From Oryzibacter oryziterrae (lineage in GTDB: Bacteria; Pseudomonadota; Alphaproteobacteria; Rhizobiales; Pleomorphomonadaceae), in contig NZ_JAKJIC010000010.1 of NCBI RefSeq assembly GCF_021864535.1, forward strand, positions 62,001 to 126,000: a DNA stretch of 64,000 bases. Reading direction: 5' to 3'. Below the pieces are notes generated by a model, which ran no database searches, was not told the origin of the DNA, and saw nothing but the letters and a program-made list of their open reading frames with translations. Both the position numbers and the translations under genes were made by a program. Positions within the stretch are counted from its first letter, which is position 1. Each line of letters opens with the position of its first letter. Positions 27,639 through 36,725 of the stretch are shown one piece after another.

Positions 27639-30336
27639 GTTCCCCATCCTTGCCGATCGGCAGCGTGAAGATCACGCTGGCCCCGTTCGGCTGTCCCGGC
27701 GCAACCGCCGGATTGTTCTTGGCATAGATGATTCCGCCGTGGGCGCCAACGATGCCGCGGCAGATGGCCAGCCCCAGCCCGGCTCCGCCGCCCTGCTGGT
27801 CGGGGCGAACGGCGTCGCGATGGAACTTGTCGAAGATGCGCTCCTCCTCCCCTGGCCTGATGCCCGGCCCGTTGTCGGAGACGCGCAGGCGCAACACATC
27901 GGCATCGCGCTCAGCCTGGATCGAGATCATGCCCTGCTCGTCGGTGTGGGAAATGGCGTTTTCCAGGAGATTGACCAGCACCTGCTGGATCAGCGCCCCG
28001 TCCATCATCACCAGCGGCATGGTGCCCGACAGAGTGGCGTTGATGGTGCGCGCGCCCTTCTGCGGGTCCACCTCGGAGATCGCCGCACCGATGATCTCCT
28101 GAATGAGATAGGGCTGGAAGTTGAGCTGCAGCCGGCCCGAAGTGATCGCCGCCATCTTCAGGAGATTGCCGACGAACTTCTGCAGGCGCACCAGCTGCCC
28201 CCACAAGCCTGTCAGCTCCTCGACCGCCTCGCGCGGCAGTTTCTTGCGCATCTTGAGGAGGTTGCCGAGCGATCCGTTCATCACCGTCAGCGGCGTCCTG
28301 AGATCGTGGGAGACCGAGGCCAGCAACACGTTGCGCAACCGCTCACTCTCGATGTCCACCCGTGCCCGCTCCGCCTCGTCGGCACGTCGGGCACGCTGCA
28401 GGGCGCTTGCCACCAGATCGGCGATGGTCTCGAGGCGCATCACCTCGACGCTGGCAAAGCGCCGCCGCGGATCGAGCGGCACCAGCCCCATCACGCCGAG
28501 CATCTCGTCCTCCACCTTGAGCGGCAGATAGAGACCGCGTGCCGACGGCATGGTGTCGGTGTCGCGTCCGGCCATCTCGGCATTTTCCATCACCCACTGG
28601 ATGACGCCTTGCTCCTTGGCGTCGAGCGCCGGCGCGTCGGCGGGATAGACACCAAGGCGACCATGCTCGCCGGCGACGTGAATGGTCGGCGCCACGCCAT
28701 AGGGAACGCGGATGCGGGTGATCGCCACCTCGCAGATGGCGTCCGTACCGCGTACCGACGACAGGCCTCGGGTGAGGCCATAGAGCAGCTGGGTGTCTTC
28801 CTCGCTCTTGCGGGCCTGGCGGGCGTGGCTATGCAGCCGGGCCGTCATGGAGCCGACGATCAGCGAGGTGACCAGCATGAAGGCAAAGGTGAAATAGTAG
28901 CCCGGGTTGTCGAAGCGGAAGGAGAAATAGGGCTCGGTGAAGAAGAAGTTGAAGGCCGCTACCGACAGGATAGAGGTGGCAAGAGCGGGTCCGATACCAA
29001 AGCGGACGGCACTGACCACGACGGCGACGAGATAGAGCAAGGACAGGCTGTCGGGATCCACCATGCCCCGGAATGGCCAACCGCAGAGCGTGGCGGCCGC
29101 CACCACCGGGACCGACCACAGGAGAGCCAGACCGCTGGACACGCCAAAGGCCTGGGTGGGGCGCGGTTCGGTGGTCCGCTCGCCGTCCGGCAGATCGTCC
29201 GAAACAGCGACGATCTCCAATCCGGCCCCGCCTTCCAACAGCCGTTGCGACAGCGACTTGCGCCAGAAGAACCACCAGTTGCGGTTGGCGCTATAGCCGA
29301 CGACGATGCGCGAAAAGCCGTTCTGGCGGGCAAAGGCGAGCGCGGTTGCGGCAGCGTCGACACTGGGCAGGCGAACGATCGTCGCCCCTAGCTGTTCGGC
29401 CAACCGCAGGTGCTTCTCCAGCCGTAGCCTGCCCTGCTCGCTCAACCGCTCATGCTGGTGGGTGTAGAGATAGAGCACCGTCCATGGTGCCTTGGCGGCC
29501 ACTGCCATGCGGCGTGCGCGCCGGATCAGGCGCGCCGAACTCAGATCGGCACCGGCCAGCACCAACACACGGGTGGCAACCTGGCCGCCGCGCTGGCCGA
29601 GCGCGAGATTGAGCTCGTCGCTTTCCGCGTCGACGCGGTCGGCGGTGCGGCGCAGGGCCAGTTCGCGCAGGGCCGTCAGATTGGACTTGCGGAAGAAGTT
29701 CTCCGCGGCACGGCGGTTGGCGCCCTCGCCCACATAGACCTTGCCGGCGGCGAGCCGTTGCAAGAGGTCGTCGGAGGGAATGTCGATCAGCGCCACCTCG
29801 TCGGCCTCGTCGAACACGGAGTCCGGCAAGGTTTCCTGCACCCAGACGCCGGTGAGCTTGGCCACCACGTCGTTGACGCTTTCCAGATGCTGGACGTTGA
29901 GCGTCGTGAAGACGTCGATGCCGTGATCGATGAGCGTGCGCACGTCGAGCCAGCGCTTGGGATGGCGCGTGCCCGGAGCATTGGAATGGGCCAGCTCATC
30001 GATGAGTATCAGGGACGGATTGCGGGCGAGCGCCGCGTCGAGATCGAACTCGCTGAGCGTGACGCCACGATGATCGATCGCCAGCGGCGGCAGTTGCGGC
30101 AGCCCGTCGATCAGAGCCTGCGTCTCGGCCCGGCCGTGATGCTCGATGACGCCGATGACGACGTCGCGCCCGTCGTCGAAGGCCAGACGGCGCGCTTCGC
30201 TCAGCATGGCGTAGGTCTTGCCGACGCCGGCAGCGGCGCCGAAGAAGATCTTCAGGCGGCCGCGCCGGCTGACCTCACGGTCGGCATTGACCAGTTCAAG
30301 CAGCTTGTCGGGATCTGGACGATCCGTTTCCATCAT
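27631..30336 (-). CDS. kdpD: Potassium/turgor sensor histidine kinase
   Basis: 901 residues, the full KdpD layout. An N-terminal KdpD domain carries a Walker A (FFGAAAGVGKTYAML, residues ~30-45) and the Walker-B-like LILIDELAHSNAPGTRHPKRW. A universal-stress-like segment spans ~250-370, four membrane helices ~400-500 and a GAF-like region follows. Then come HisKA (SVSHDLRTPLTVMNGSLG) and HATPase (NLLENAISHTDEQG, DNGPGIRPGEEERIFDKF, GLGLAICRGIVGAHGG). It is translated from an ATG overlapping the kdpC stop by 4 bp. It forms a two-component pair with kdpE, and the genes sit in the structural operon rather than separately. Confidence 0.95.
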   Translation of the reverse strand: MMETDRPDPDKLLELVNADREVSRRGRLKIFFGAAAGVGKTYAMLSEARRLAFDDGRDVVIGVIEHHGRAETQALIDGLPQLPPLAIDHRGVTLSEFDLDAALARNPSLILIDELAHSNAPGTRHPKRWLDVRTLIDHGIDVFTTLNVQHLESVNDVVAKLTGVWVQETLPDSVFDEADEVALIDIPSDDLLQRLAAGKVYVGEGANRRAAENFFRKSNLTALRELALRRTADRVDAESDELNLALGQRGGQVATRVLVLAGADLSSARLIRRARRMAVAAKAPWTVLYLYTHQHERLSEQGRLRLEKHLRLAEQLGATIVRLPSVDAAATALAFARQNGFSRIVVGYSANRNWWFFWRKSLSQRLLEGGAGLEIVAVSDDLPDGERTTEPRPTQAFGVSSGLALLWSVPVVAAATLCGWPFRGMVDPDSLSLLYLVAVVVSAVRFGIGPALATSILSVAAFNFFFTEPYFSFRFDNPGYYFTFAFMLVTSLIVGSMTARLHSHARQARKSEEDTQLLYGLTRGLSSVRGTDAICEVAITRIRVPYGVAPTIHVAGEHGRLGVYPADAPALDAKEQGVIQWVMENAEMAGRDTDTMPSARGLYLPLKVEDEMLGVMGLVPLDPRRRFASVEVMRLETIADLVASALQRARRADEAERARVDIESERLRNVLLASVSHDLRTPLTVMNGSLGNLLKMRKKLPREAVEELTGLWGQLVRLQKFVGNLLKMAAITSGRLQLNFQPYLIQEIIGAAISEVDPQKGARTINATLSGTMPLVMMDGALIQQVLVNLLENAISHTDEQGMISIQAERDADVLRLRVSDNGPGIRPGEEERIFDKFHRDAVRPDQQGGGAGLGLAICRGIVGAHGGIIYAKNNPAVAPGQPNGASVIFTLPIGKDGEHG

Positions 30337-30917
30337 TGACCCAGCTTGTCGAGCGCCATGTTGGCGGCGAGCACATTGACACGCGGATCGCCGAACAGGC
30401 CCAGCGTCCGTCCGGATGTCGCCGACGCAATGGCGGTCCGCACCTGAGCTTCGTCCAATCCGCGCGCCTTGGCAATGCGGCCGACCTGATAGTCGGCGGC
30501 GGCTGGGCTGATGTCCGGGTCGAGACCGGAGGCCGAGGCAGTCACCAGGTCGACCGGAACCGATGCCGTGTTGCCCGGATCGGCGGCCTTCAAAGCCGCA
30601 ACCCGCGCCTTCACAGCATCGATCAGGGTGGGATTGTTGACGCCGAGGTTGGAGCCCGATGAGGCCGAAGCGTCATAGGGGCTGGAGCCGGTCGCCGACG
30701 GTCGTCCCCAGAGATAGCGCGGCGCCGTGAAGGTCTGCCCAAGGAGACGGGAGCCGACGATTTCGCCGTTGCCACCGGTGACGAGGTTTCCACCGGCTGC
30801 TGCGGGGGACAGGGTCTGCAGTCCGATGGTGGTTATCGCCGGATAGGCTCCACCAAGAAGCAGCGTGAACAGGGTGAGCGCCGCAGCGCTCGCGCGAAGT
30901 TGGGATGTCAGTGTCAT
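30333..30917 (-). CDS. kdpC: Potassium-transporting ATPase subunit C
   Basis: 194 residues with one N-terminal membrane helix (ASAAALTLFTLLLGGAYPAITTIG) and the KdpC periplasmic domain: GSRLLGQTFTAPRYLWGRPSATG, YDASASSGSNLGVNNPTLI and the C-terminal DLVTASASGLDPDISPAAA. KdpC caps KdpA and assists K+ delivery to the pump. It lies 11 bp after kdpB and overlaps kdpD by 4 bp. Full length, no anomalies. Confidence 0.95.
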   Translation of the reverse strand: MTLTSQLRASAAALTLFTLLLGGAYPAITTIGLQTLSPAAAGGNLVTGGNGEIVGSRLLGQTFTAPRYLWGRPSATGSSPYDASASSGSNLGVNNPTLIDAVKARVAALKAADPGNTASVPVDLVTASASGLDPDISPAAADYQVGRIAKARGLDEAQVRTAIASATSGRTLGLFGDPRVNVLAANMALDKLGQ

Positions 30918-30928
30918 GACTATTCCTT

Positions 30929-33046
30929 TCAGGCGAGGCCCGTGGCCGACAGGGCGAGATCGATCAGCTTGATGCCGATGAACGGCGTGACGACACCTCC
31001 CAGCCCATAGATGAGAACATTGCGCGTCAGCAGCCGTTCGGCGGATTCGGCGCGGTATTTCACGCCCCTGAGCGCCAGCGGCACCAAGGCGATGATGACC
31101 AGTGCGTTGAAGATCACCGCCGACAGGATGGCGCTTTCCGGGCTGGCGAGCCCCATGAGATTGAGCGCACCAAGGGCCGGATAGGTGCCGGCGAAGGCGG
31201 CGGGGATGATGGCGAAATACTTCGCCAGATCGTTGGCGATCGAGAAGGTCGTCAGCGCACCGCGCGTCATCAGCAACTGTTTGCCGATCTCGACGATCTC
31301 GATCAGCTTGGTGGGATCGCTGTCGAGGTCGACCATGTTGCCGGCTTCCTTGGCGGCCTGGGTGCCGGAGTTCATGGCCACCGCCACGTCCGACTGGGCA
31401 AGCGCCGGCGCGTCATTGGTGCCGTCGCCGACCATGGCCACCAGCTCGCCGCCTTCCTGCATGCGGCGGATATACTTGAGCTTGGTCTCCGGCGTCGCTT
31501 CCGCGATGAAGTCGTCGACGCCGGCTTCCGAGGCGATGGCCGCAGCGGTGAGCGGGTTGTCGCCGGTGATCATCACCGACTTGATGCCCATCTTCCTGAG
31601 GTCGGCGAGGCGCGCCTTGATGTCCGGCTTGACGATATCCTTGAGATAGACGACGCCGAGCACCTGCGGCCCCTCGGCCACCACCAGCGGCGTGCCGCCC
31701 TTGCGGGCGATGTCGTCGATCTCGCGCGCCGTATCTGGCGGGAAGGCGCCGCCCTTCATGGCGACCAGGCGCGCGATGGCGTCGCTGGCCCCCTTCATGA
31801 TGTGGCGTTCGCGGATCACCACGCCGCTGATGCGCTGCTCTGCACTGAAGGGGATGAAGTTGGCTTCCACATCCTTTGCCGTGCGTTCGGGCAGTCCGAA
31901 CAGGCGCCGGGCTAGCACGACGATGGAGCGTCCTTCCGGCGTCTCGTCGGCAAGCGAGGCCAGCTCGGCGGCTTCCGCCAGTTGCTGGCGCGTCACACCG
32001 GGCGCGGCGAAGAACTCGACGGCCTGACGGTTGCCGAAGGTGATGGTGCCGGTCTTGTCCAGCAGCAGCACGTTGACGTCGCCGGCCGCCTCGACGGCGC
32101 GGCCCGAGGTGGCAATGACATTGGCGCCGATCAGCCGCTGCATGCCGGAGATACCGATGGCGGAGAGAAGCCCGCCGATGGTTGTGGGGATCAGGCAGAC
32201 CAGGAGCGCGATCAGCACGGTCACCGTGATCACCGTTCCCGAACCGGCGCGGGTCACCGAAAAGGCCGAAAAGGGCAGCAGCGTCGCCGACACCAGCAGG
32301 AAGATGATGGTCATGGCGGCCAGCAGGATCGACAGGGCGATCTCGTTGGGTGTCTTCTGCCGCTTGGCGCTCTCCACGAGACCAATCATGCGGTCGAGGA
32401 AGCTCTCGCCGGGATCGGAGGTGACGCGCACCACCACCCAGTCGCTGAGCACCCGCGTACCGCCGGTCACCGCGTCACGATCGCCGCCGGACTCCCGGAT
32501 CACCGGCGCGGACTCGCCCGTCACGGCGCTTTCGTCGATTGAGGCGATGCCCTCGATCACCTGGCCGTCGGACGGCACGAAGTCGCCGGCTTCGATCAGC
32601 ACCAGATCGCCCTTGCGCAGGCTGTTGGCGGCAACGGTCTTGAAGGACTTGCGGTCGTCAGCCCGTGTGAGCTGCTTGGCCGACACGTCGCGGCGGGCCT
32701 TCTTGAGCGAGTCCGCCTGAGCGCGTCCCTTGCCCTCGGCAATGGCTTCGGCAAAGTTGGCGAAGATCAGCGTGAACCACAGCCAGAAGGTAATCCAGCC
32801 GACGAAGCCCGCGCCCTGCCCGCCGGCGAGCGGACTGTTCGGCCAGATCAGGGTCAGCGCGAAGATCGCCGTTGTGACGATGGAGCCGACGAAGACCACG
32901 AACATCACGGGGTTGCGCGCCTGATAGAGCGGCGTCAGGCGCGTGATCGACAGCCGGATCGCCGGCCCGACATCGGCGCCGCGAAAGGGATTGAGCGCCG
33001 GGGCTGCGCCTACGGCGCGATGGTGTGACTTGGGTTTACCGGACAT
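30929..33046 (-). CDS. kdpB: Potassium-transporting P-type ATPase subunit B
   Basis: 705-residue P-type ATPase that drives K+ import. The phosphorylated Asp is in [18 protein letters not shown] is in [17 protein letters not shown], the hinge is [21 protein letters not shown], and the ATP-binding GxxDAI segment is [11 protein letters not shown]. Seven membrane spans and the usual N-terminal basic tail are present. It starts 4 bp from the kdpA stop. Confidence 0.96.
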   Translation of the reverse strand: MSGKPKSHHRAVGAAPALNPFRGADVGPAIRLSITRLTPLYQARNPVMFVVFVGSIVTTAIFALTLIWPNSPLAGGQGAGFVGWITFWLWFTLIFANFAEAIAEGKGRAQADSLKKARRDVSAKQLTRADDRKSFKTVAANSLRKGDLVLIEAGDFVPSDGQVIEGIASIDESAVTGESAPVIRESGGDRDAVTGGTRVLSDWVVVRVTSDPGESFLDRMIGLVESAKRQKTPNEIALSILLAAMTIIFLLVSATLLPFSAFSVTRAGSGTVITVTVLIALLVCLIPTTIGGLLSAIGISGMQRLIGANVIATSGRAVEAAGDVNVLLLDKTGTITFGNRQAVEFFAAPGVTRQQLAEAAELASLADETPEGRSIVVLARRLFGLPERTAKDVEANFIPFSAEQRISGVVIRERHIMKGASDAIARLVAMKGGAFPPDTAREIDDIARKGGTPLVVAEGPQVLGVVYLKDIVKPDIKARLADLRKMGIKSVMITGDNPLTAAAIASEAGVDDFIAEATPETKLKYIRRMQEGGELVAMVGDGTNDAPALAQSDVAVAMNSGTQAAKEAGNMVDLDSDPTKLIEIVEIGKQLLMTRGALTTFSIANDLAKYFAIIPAAFAGTYPALGALNLMGLASPESAILSAVIFNALVIIALVPLALRGVKYRAESAERLLTRNVLIYGLGGVVTPFIGIKLIDLALSATGLA

Positions 33047-33050
33047 GGCT

Positions 33051-34781
33051 TCAGCCTCCGATCATCACGAAATGCTCGATCACCGGTCCAAGCGCCAGCG
33101 AGGGCGCATAGGTCAGCACGCCGACCAGGATGATCACGCCGATCAGCACGGCGACGAAGAGCGGGGTATGGGTGGGGAGCGTGCCGGCACTGGCCGGCGT
33201 GGTGTTCTTGGCGGCGAGCGACGCACCGATGGCGAGCGCCGGGATCAGCACCATGTAGCGGCCAATCAGCATGCACAGGCCGAGCGCCACGTTGTAGAAG
33301 GGCGTGTTGGCGGAGAGACCGGCGAAGGCCGAGCCATTGTTGTTGCCCGCCGAGGTGAAGGCATAGAGTACTTCGGAGAAGCCCTGTGCGCCCGGATTGA
33401 GGATGCCGGCCCGGCCGGAGTCCGTCGCCACCGCGATCGCTGTGCCGATCAGCACGACGGCGCAGGGGGCGAGAATGGCGATCGACGCCATCTTCATCTC
33501 GAAGCTCTGGATCTTCTTGCCGAGATATTCCGGCGTGCGTCCCACCATCAGGCCGGCGATGAACACCGTGACGATGACGAAGACCAGCATGCCGTAGAGG
33601 CCGGAGCCGACGCCGCCATAGATCACCTCGCCGAATTTCATCAGCAGCATCGGTACGAAACCGCCGAGCGGCGTGTAGCTGTCGTGCATGGAGTTGACCG
33701 AGCCGTTGGACGCAGCAGTGGTCGCCGCAGCCCAGAGGGCGGAGTTGGCAATGCCGAAGCGGACTTCCTTGCCTTCCATGTTGCCGCCGGGCTGCACGGT
33801 CGAGGCCACCTGATCGATGCCAAGGGCGTTGAGATGCGGGTTGCCCGCCTGTTCGGCCGAGGCGGCAAACAGCACCAGCGGCACGAAGACCACCGTCATG
33901 GCGGCGATCAGCGCCAGCCCCTGCCGCCGATCCTTGACCATCACGCCGAAGCTGTGGCAGAGCGCCGCCGGTATCAGCAGGATGGCCAGGCATTCCAGGA
34001 AGTTGCTGAACGGGGTGGGATTTTCGAAGGGGTGGGCCGAGTTGGTATTGAAGAAGCCGCCACCGTTGGTGCCGAGCATCTTGATGGCTTCCTGGCTGGC
34101 CACGGGTCCAAGCGCGATGGTCTGCTTGGCGCCTTCAAGCGTGTGGGCGTCCACATAGGCGGCAAAGGTCTGCACCACGCCCATAGGCCCCAGCACGAAG
34201 GCAAACAACAGCGACAGCGGCAGCAGCACGTAGAGGACGGCCCGCGTCAGGTCGACCCAGAAGTTGCCGATGCCCGTCGCCTTGCGGCGCGTCATGCCCC
34301 GGACCATGGCGACCAGCACGGCCATGCCGACACCGGCCGACAGGAAGTTCTGCACCGTCAGTCCAGCCATCTGGCTGAAATAGCTGAGTGTCGATTCACC
34401 CGCATAGGACTGCCAGTTGGTGTTGGTGACGAAGCTGACGGCAGTGTTGAAGGCAAGATCGGGCGTCAGACCGGGGAGACCCTGCGGATTGAACGGCAAC
34501 AGGCCCTGCCCCACCAGCATCAGGAACAGCAGTGCGAAACTGGCGCCGGAAAAGACGATCACGGCCATGGCATAGTCGCGGAAGGACATGTCCTTGTCCG
34601 CATCCGTGCCGATTGCCGCGTAGACGAGACGTTCCAGCGGCGAAATCACCGGCGTGAGTAGGTTGCGTTCGCCCTGAAACACGCGGGCCATGAAGGTGCC
34701 CAACGGAACGACGCATGCGAGGAGAACGACGAGATAGACCGCAATCTGCAGTCCACCCCAGCCGAACAGGGAGGCGGTCAT
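33051..34781 (-). CDS. kdpA: Potassium-transporting ATPase subunit A
   Basis: 576-residue K+ channel-like subunit related to Trk/Ktr. Selectivity-filter loops are visible around [53 protein letters not shown] and [13 protein letters not shown], each in a pore-loop context. About ten membrane helices. It lies 15 bp downstream of kdpF. It imports K+ at low external concentration with KdpB. Confidence 0.96.
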   Translation of the reverse strand: MTASLFGWGGLQIAVYLVVLLACVVPLGTFMARVFQGERNLLTPVISPLERLVYAAIGTDADKDMSFRDYAMAVIVFSGASFALLFLMLVGQGLLPFNPQGLPGLTPDLAFNTAVSFVTNTNWQSYAGESTLSYFSQMAGLTVQNFLSAGVGMAVLVAMVRGMTRRKATGIGNFWVDLTRAVLYVLLPLSLLFAFVLGPMGVVQTFAAYVDAHTLEGAKQTIALGPVASQEAIKMLGTNGGGFFNTNSAHPFENPTPFSNFLECLAILLIPAALCHSFGVMVKDRRQGLALIAAMTVVFVPLVLFAASAEQAGNPHLNALGIDQVASTVQPGGNMEGKEVRFGIANSALWAAATTAASNGSVNSMHDSYTPLGGFVPMLLMKFGEVIYGGVGSGLYGMLVFVIVTVFIAGLMVGRTPEYLGKKIQSFEMKMASIAILAPCAVVLIGTAIAVATDSGRAGILNPGAQGFSEVLYAFTSAGNNNGSAFAGLSANTPFYNVALGLCMLIGRYMVLIPALAIGASLAAKNTTPASAGTLPTHTPLFVAVLIGVIILVGVLTYAPSLALGPVIEHFVMIGG

Positions 34782-34796
34782 GATAGTCTCCGCAAA

Positions 34797-34889
34797 TCAG
34801 GGAAAGAGTTCGGGGCGTATGAGCGCCACCACCAGATAGGCGAGCAGCAGCACGACGATGGCTCCAGCCACCCCATAGAGCGCGATCAT
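34797..34889 (-). CDS. kdpF: Potassium-transporting ATPase subunit F
   Basis: 30-residue single-span peptide that stabilises the Kdp complex. The sequence runs MIALYGVAGAIVVLLLAYL then ends in VALIRPELFP, which has the KdpF pattern of one hydrophobic helix followed by a short charged tail. The ATG overlaps the stop of the upstream microprotein (ATGA, 34886-34889) and the gene ends 15 bp before kdpA. It is too short for routine ORF calling but is in the standard kdpFABC position. Confidence 0.9.
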   Translation of the reverse strand: MIALYGVAGAIVVLLLAYLVVALIRPELFP

Positions 34890-34981
34890 GATCCGCTCCG
34901 CATCAGACGGTCGACAAAGCTCAGGAACCAGCCGAACAGGACGAAGACGGCCAGGCCGCCCACAAGATAGACAACGGACAT
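34886..34981 (-). CDS. 31-residue membrane microprotein ahead of kdpF
   Basis: ATG at 34981 is preceded by AAGGAGG at 5-nt spacing, the best ribosome-binding site in the kdp operon. The peptide begins MSVVYLVGGLAVFVLFGWF and ends with LSFVDRLMRSGS, so it has one hydrophobic span and a basic C-terminus. Its TGA overlaps the kdpF ATG by 4 bp, showing translational coupling. It is the first gene of the kdp transcript. I do not know a named family; by position and shape it resembles a second KdpF-like subunit or a regulator of the complex (inference). Confidence 0.7.
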   Translation of the reverse strand: MSVVYLVGGLAVFVLFGWFLSFVDRLMRSGS

Positions 34982-35267
34982 TGCAACCTCCTTGGAAGCT
35001 GCCAACTCAGCTAAGCCTTTCCCCGTATGCGGGGCATATAGAGGTGTCTGGGGCGCATATAGTTTGCGTAAAGATCAGGAGACAGCGGCAAGCCGCGCAC
35101 CTGACAGACGCGATTTGGTGCCCGGTTGCGGCGACATCAGACGATGATGTTCGGGACATCTGGGCTGCAGCTGGCCAGCATTTCCTCGTGGGAATAGTTC
35201 ACGCAGGCGCCATCCGCGCGCCCACTCTTGCAAGACACAACGGATGGCCAATACAGCTCGCGGGCGC
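34982..35267 (-). promoter_or_regulatory. kdp promoter region with 21-bp-spaced direct repeats
   Basis: On the plus strand GCATATAG occurs at 35034-35041 and again at 35055-35062, a period of 21 bp (two helix turns), as expected for a tandem-dimer response regulator such as KdpE. Next to it CCCC-GTATGC-GGGG (35021-35034) forms a small hairpin. The distance to the first kdp start codon is about 55-80 bp. The remainder, to the GH130 stop at 35268, shows no gene. Confidence 0.5.
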
Positions 35268-36566
35268 TCAGGCCTGCAGGAGCGCGAGCAAGTCGACGAT
35301 CGGGATCATGGCAAAGTTCGTGTAGGTGTCCGAGACGGCATAGGGCAGCACGATCCGGTCGCCGTGCCGGAGGCCGCCGCAGGTGTAGACCACGTTTGGC
35401 ACATAGCCTTCCCTTTCGGACGGTTCAGGACTGATCAACGGTTCTGCGGTGCGTCCGAGCACACGGGTCGGGTCGGCCTTGTCCAGCAGCACCGCGCCGA
35501 TGACATATTTGCGTACCGGACCGACGCCATGGGTGAAGACAAGCCAGCCCTCGTCGAGTTCGATCGGCGAGCCGCAATTGCCGAGCTGGATGAACTCCCA
35601 GGGGAAGAGCGGCTTGAGGATAGCCACACCGTCATTCCAGACACGCAGATCGGTCGACGTCATGTAGTAGAGGTTCTCGTTGTCCTGGCGGCCGATCATG
35701 GCAAACAGGCCATCGATCTTCCGCGGAAACAGAGCCATGCCCTTGTTGCCGGTCGCATTGCCGAAGAGCGGTTGCAGGCGGAAGGACACAAAGTCGCAGG
35801 TAGAGACCAGCTGCGAGCTGATGGCGCGCCCGCTGTAGGCGGTGACGGTCGCATGATAGCTGCGCGTGCCCTCATCGTCGAAGGCCACAAAGCGTGCGTC
35901 CTCGATGCCGTTGGCCTGCGCCTCGGTCACGGGAAAGATGACCCTCTCGCCGAGCTGCTGTTCGGCATCAAAGGTGAGATCGACCACTTCGCCCTTGGAA
36001 CTGTTGGTGCGCTCGGTCACGAGCGGGAGCGACGCGTAGCGCGCCTTCATGTCCATCTGAATGTTGCCATCTTTGCGAATGACGCCGGACTGGAAGGTCA
36101 GCGAGGAAATGTGCCCCTCGCCCACGGCGCGCAGGCTGAGCACAAACCGCAGGTCGCCCTCGGAGAGATCGCTCTGGTCTGGATGCGGGACGATGGACGG
36201 GTTGAACAGCGCCGAGGCCTCGAAGGAATATTCATGCAGGAAATAGGCGCCGACCAACTGACGTTGATCGTCGCTGAGCGATGGCGGATCGACAAAGGCC
36301 CCTTCCAGATCCAATGACTGCGCCCGGCAGATGGCCAGGAAGTTGCGATGGCGCCCCTCGAAGTTGGCCACGATGTGGGCCAGCTGCTGCGCCTCCATTT
36401 CTGCCGACATCGCCAGAACGCGGTCGACGATGCGGTTCACCCTCGACTTGTCGATGGATGTGAGATTGCGTGGTTCTGTCGCTGGACGGAAGGGGCGTAC
36501 GATGACACGAGCGGGATCTGGGTAGAGCCGGATCGGCAAGCGCTGGAATTTTCCCAAGATGGACAC
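35268..36566 (-). CDS. GH130-family glycoside phosphorylase (beta-mannoside phosphorylase type)
   Basis: About 432 residues. A five-bladed propeller of the GH130 type is suggested by NGIEDARFVAFDDEG, MALFPRKIDGLFAMIGRQDNENLYYMTS, LGNCGSPIELDEGWLVFTHGVGP and the C-terminal VVYTCGGLRHGDRIVLPYAVSDT. Characterised members phosphorolyse beta-mannosides; the Asp after IE in the first motif is the proposed proton donor. The start is uncertain: GTG 36566 fits the family N-terminus (RLPIRLYPDPARVI), while a GTG at 36635 with GAGGGG upstream is also possible. It follows a GT4 glycosyltransferase on the same strand, suggesting joint build-up and recycling of a mannose-containing glycan (inference). Confidence 0.85.
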   Translation of the reverse strand: MSILGKFQRLPIRLYPDPARVIVRPFRPATEPRNLTSIDKSRVNRIVDRVLAMSAEMEAQQLAHIVANFEGRHRNFLAICRAQSLDLEGAFVDPPSLSDDQRQLVGAYFLHEYSFEASALFNPSIVPHPDQSDLSEGDLRFVLSLRAVGEGHISSLTFQSGVIRKDGNIQMDMKARYASLPLVTERTNSSKGEVVDLTFDAEQQLGERVIFPVTEAQANGIEDARFVAFDDEGTRSYHATVTAYSGRAISSQLVSTCDFVSFRLQPLFGNATGNKGMALFPRKIDGLFAMIGRQDNENLYYMTSTDLRVWNDGVAILKPLFPWEFIQLGNCGSPIELDEGWLVFTHGVGPVRKYVIGAVLLDKADPTRVLGRTAEPLISPEPSEREGYVPNVVYTCGGLRHGDRIVLPYAVSDTYTNFAMIPIVDLLALLQA

Positions 36567-36725
36567 CTGAGCCTCACTGCGTCGGCGAAAATCCAATTGG
36601 TGTTTGAAGGAACGTTCGCCGCCATTCCTTCGCACCAGTCCCCTCGCCGATCAGGTTCATCCCTTTGCTGGGGACTAGCCTTGCGGCGACGATGCCGGTT
36701 TGCATCGGCGAGGTCGTCGTTCGGA

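Noticed and set aside
27406-29391. 661-codon plus-strand frame opposite kdpD
   Set aside because: Antisense shadow; the minus strand carries every KdpD motif.
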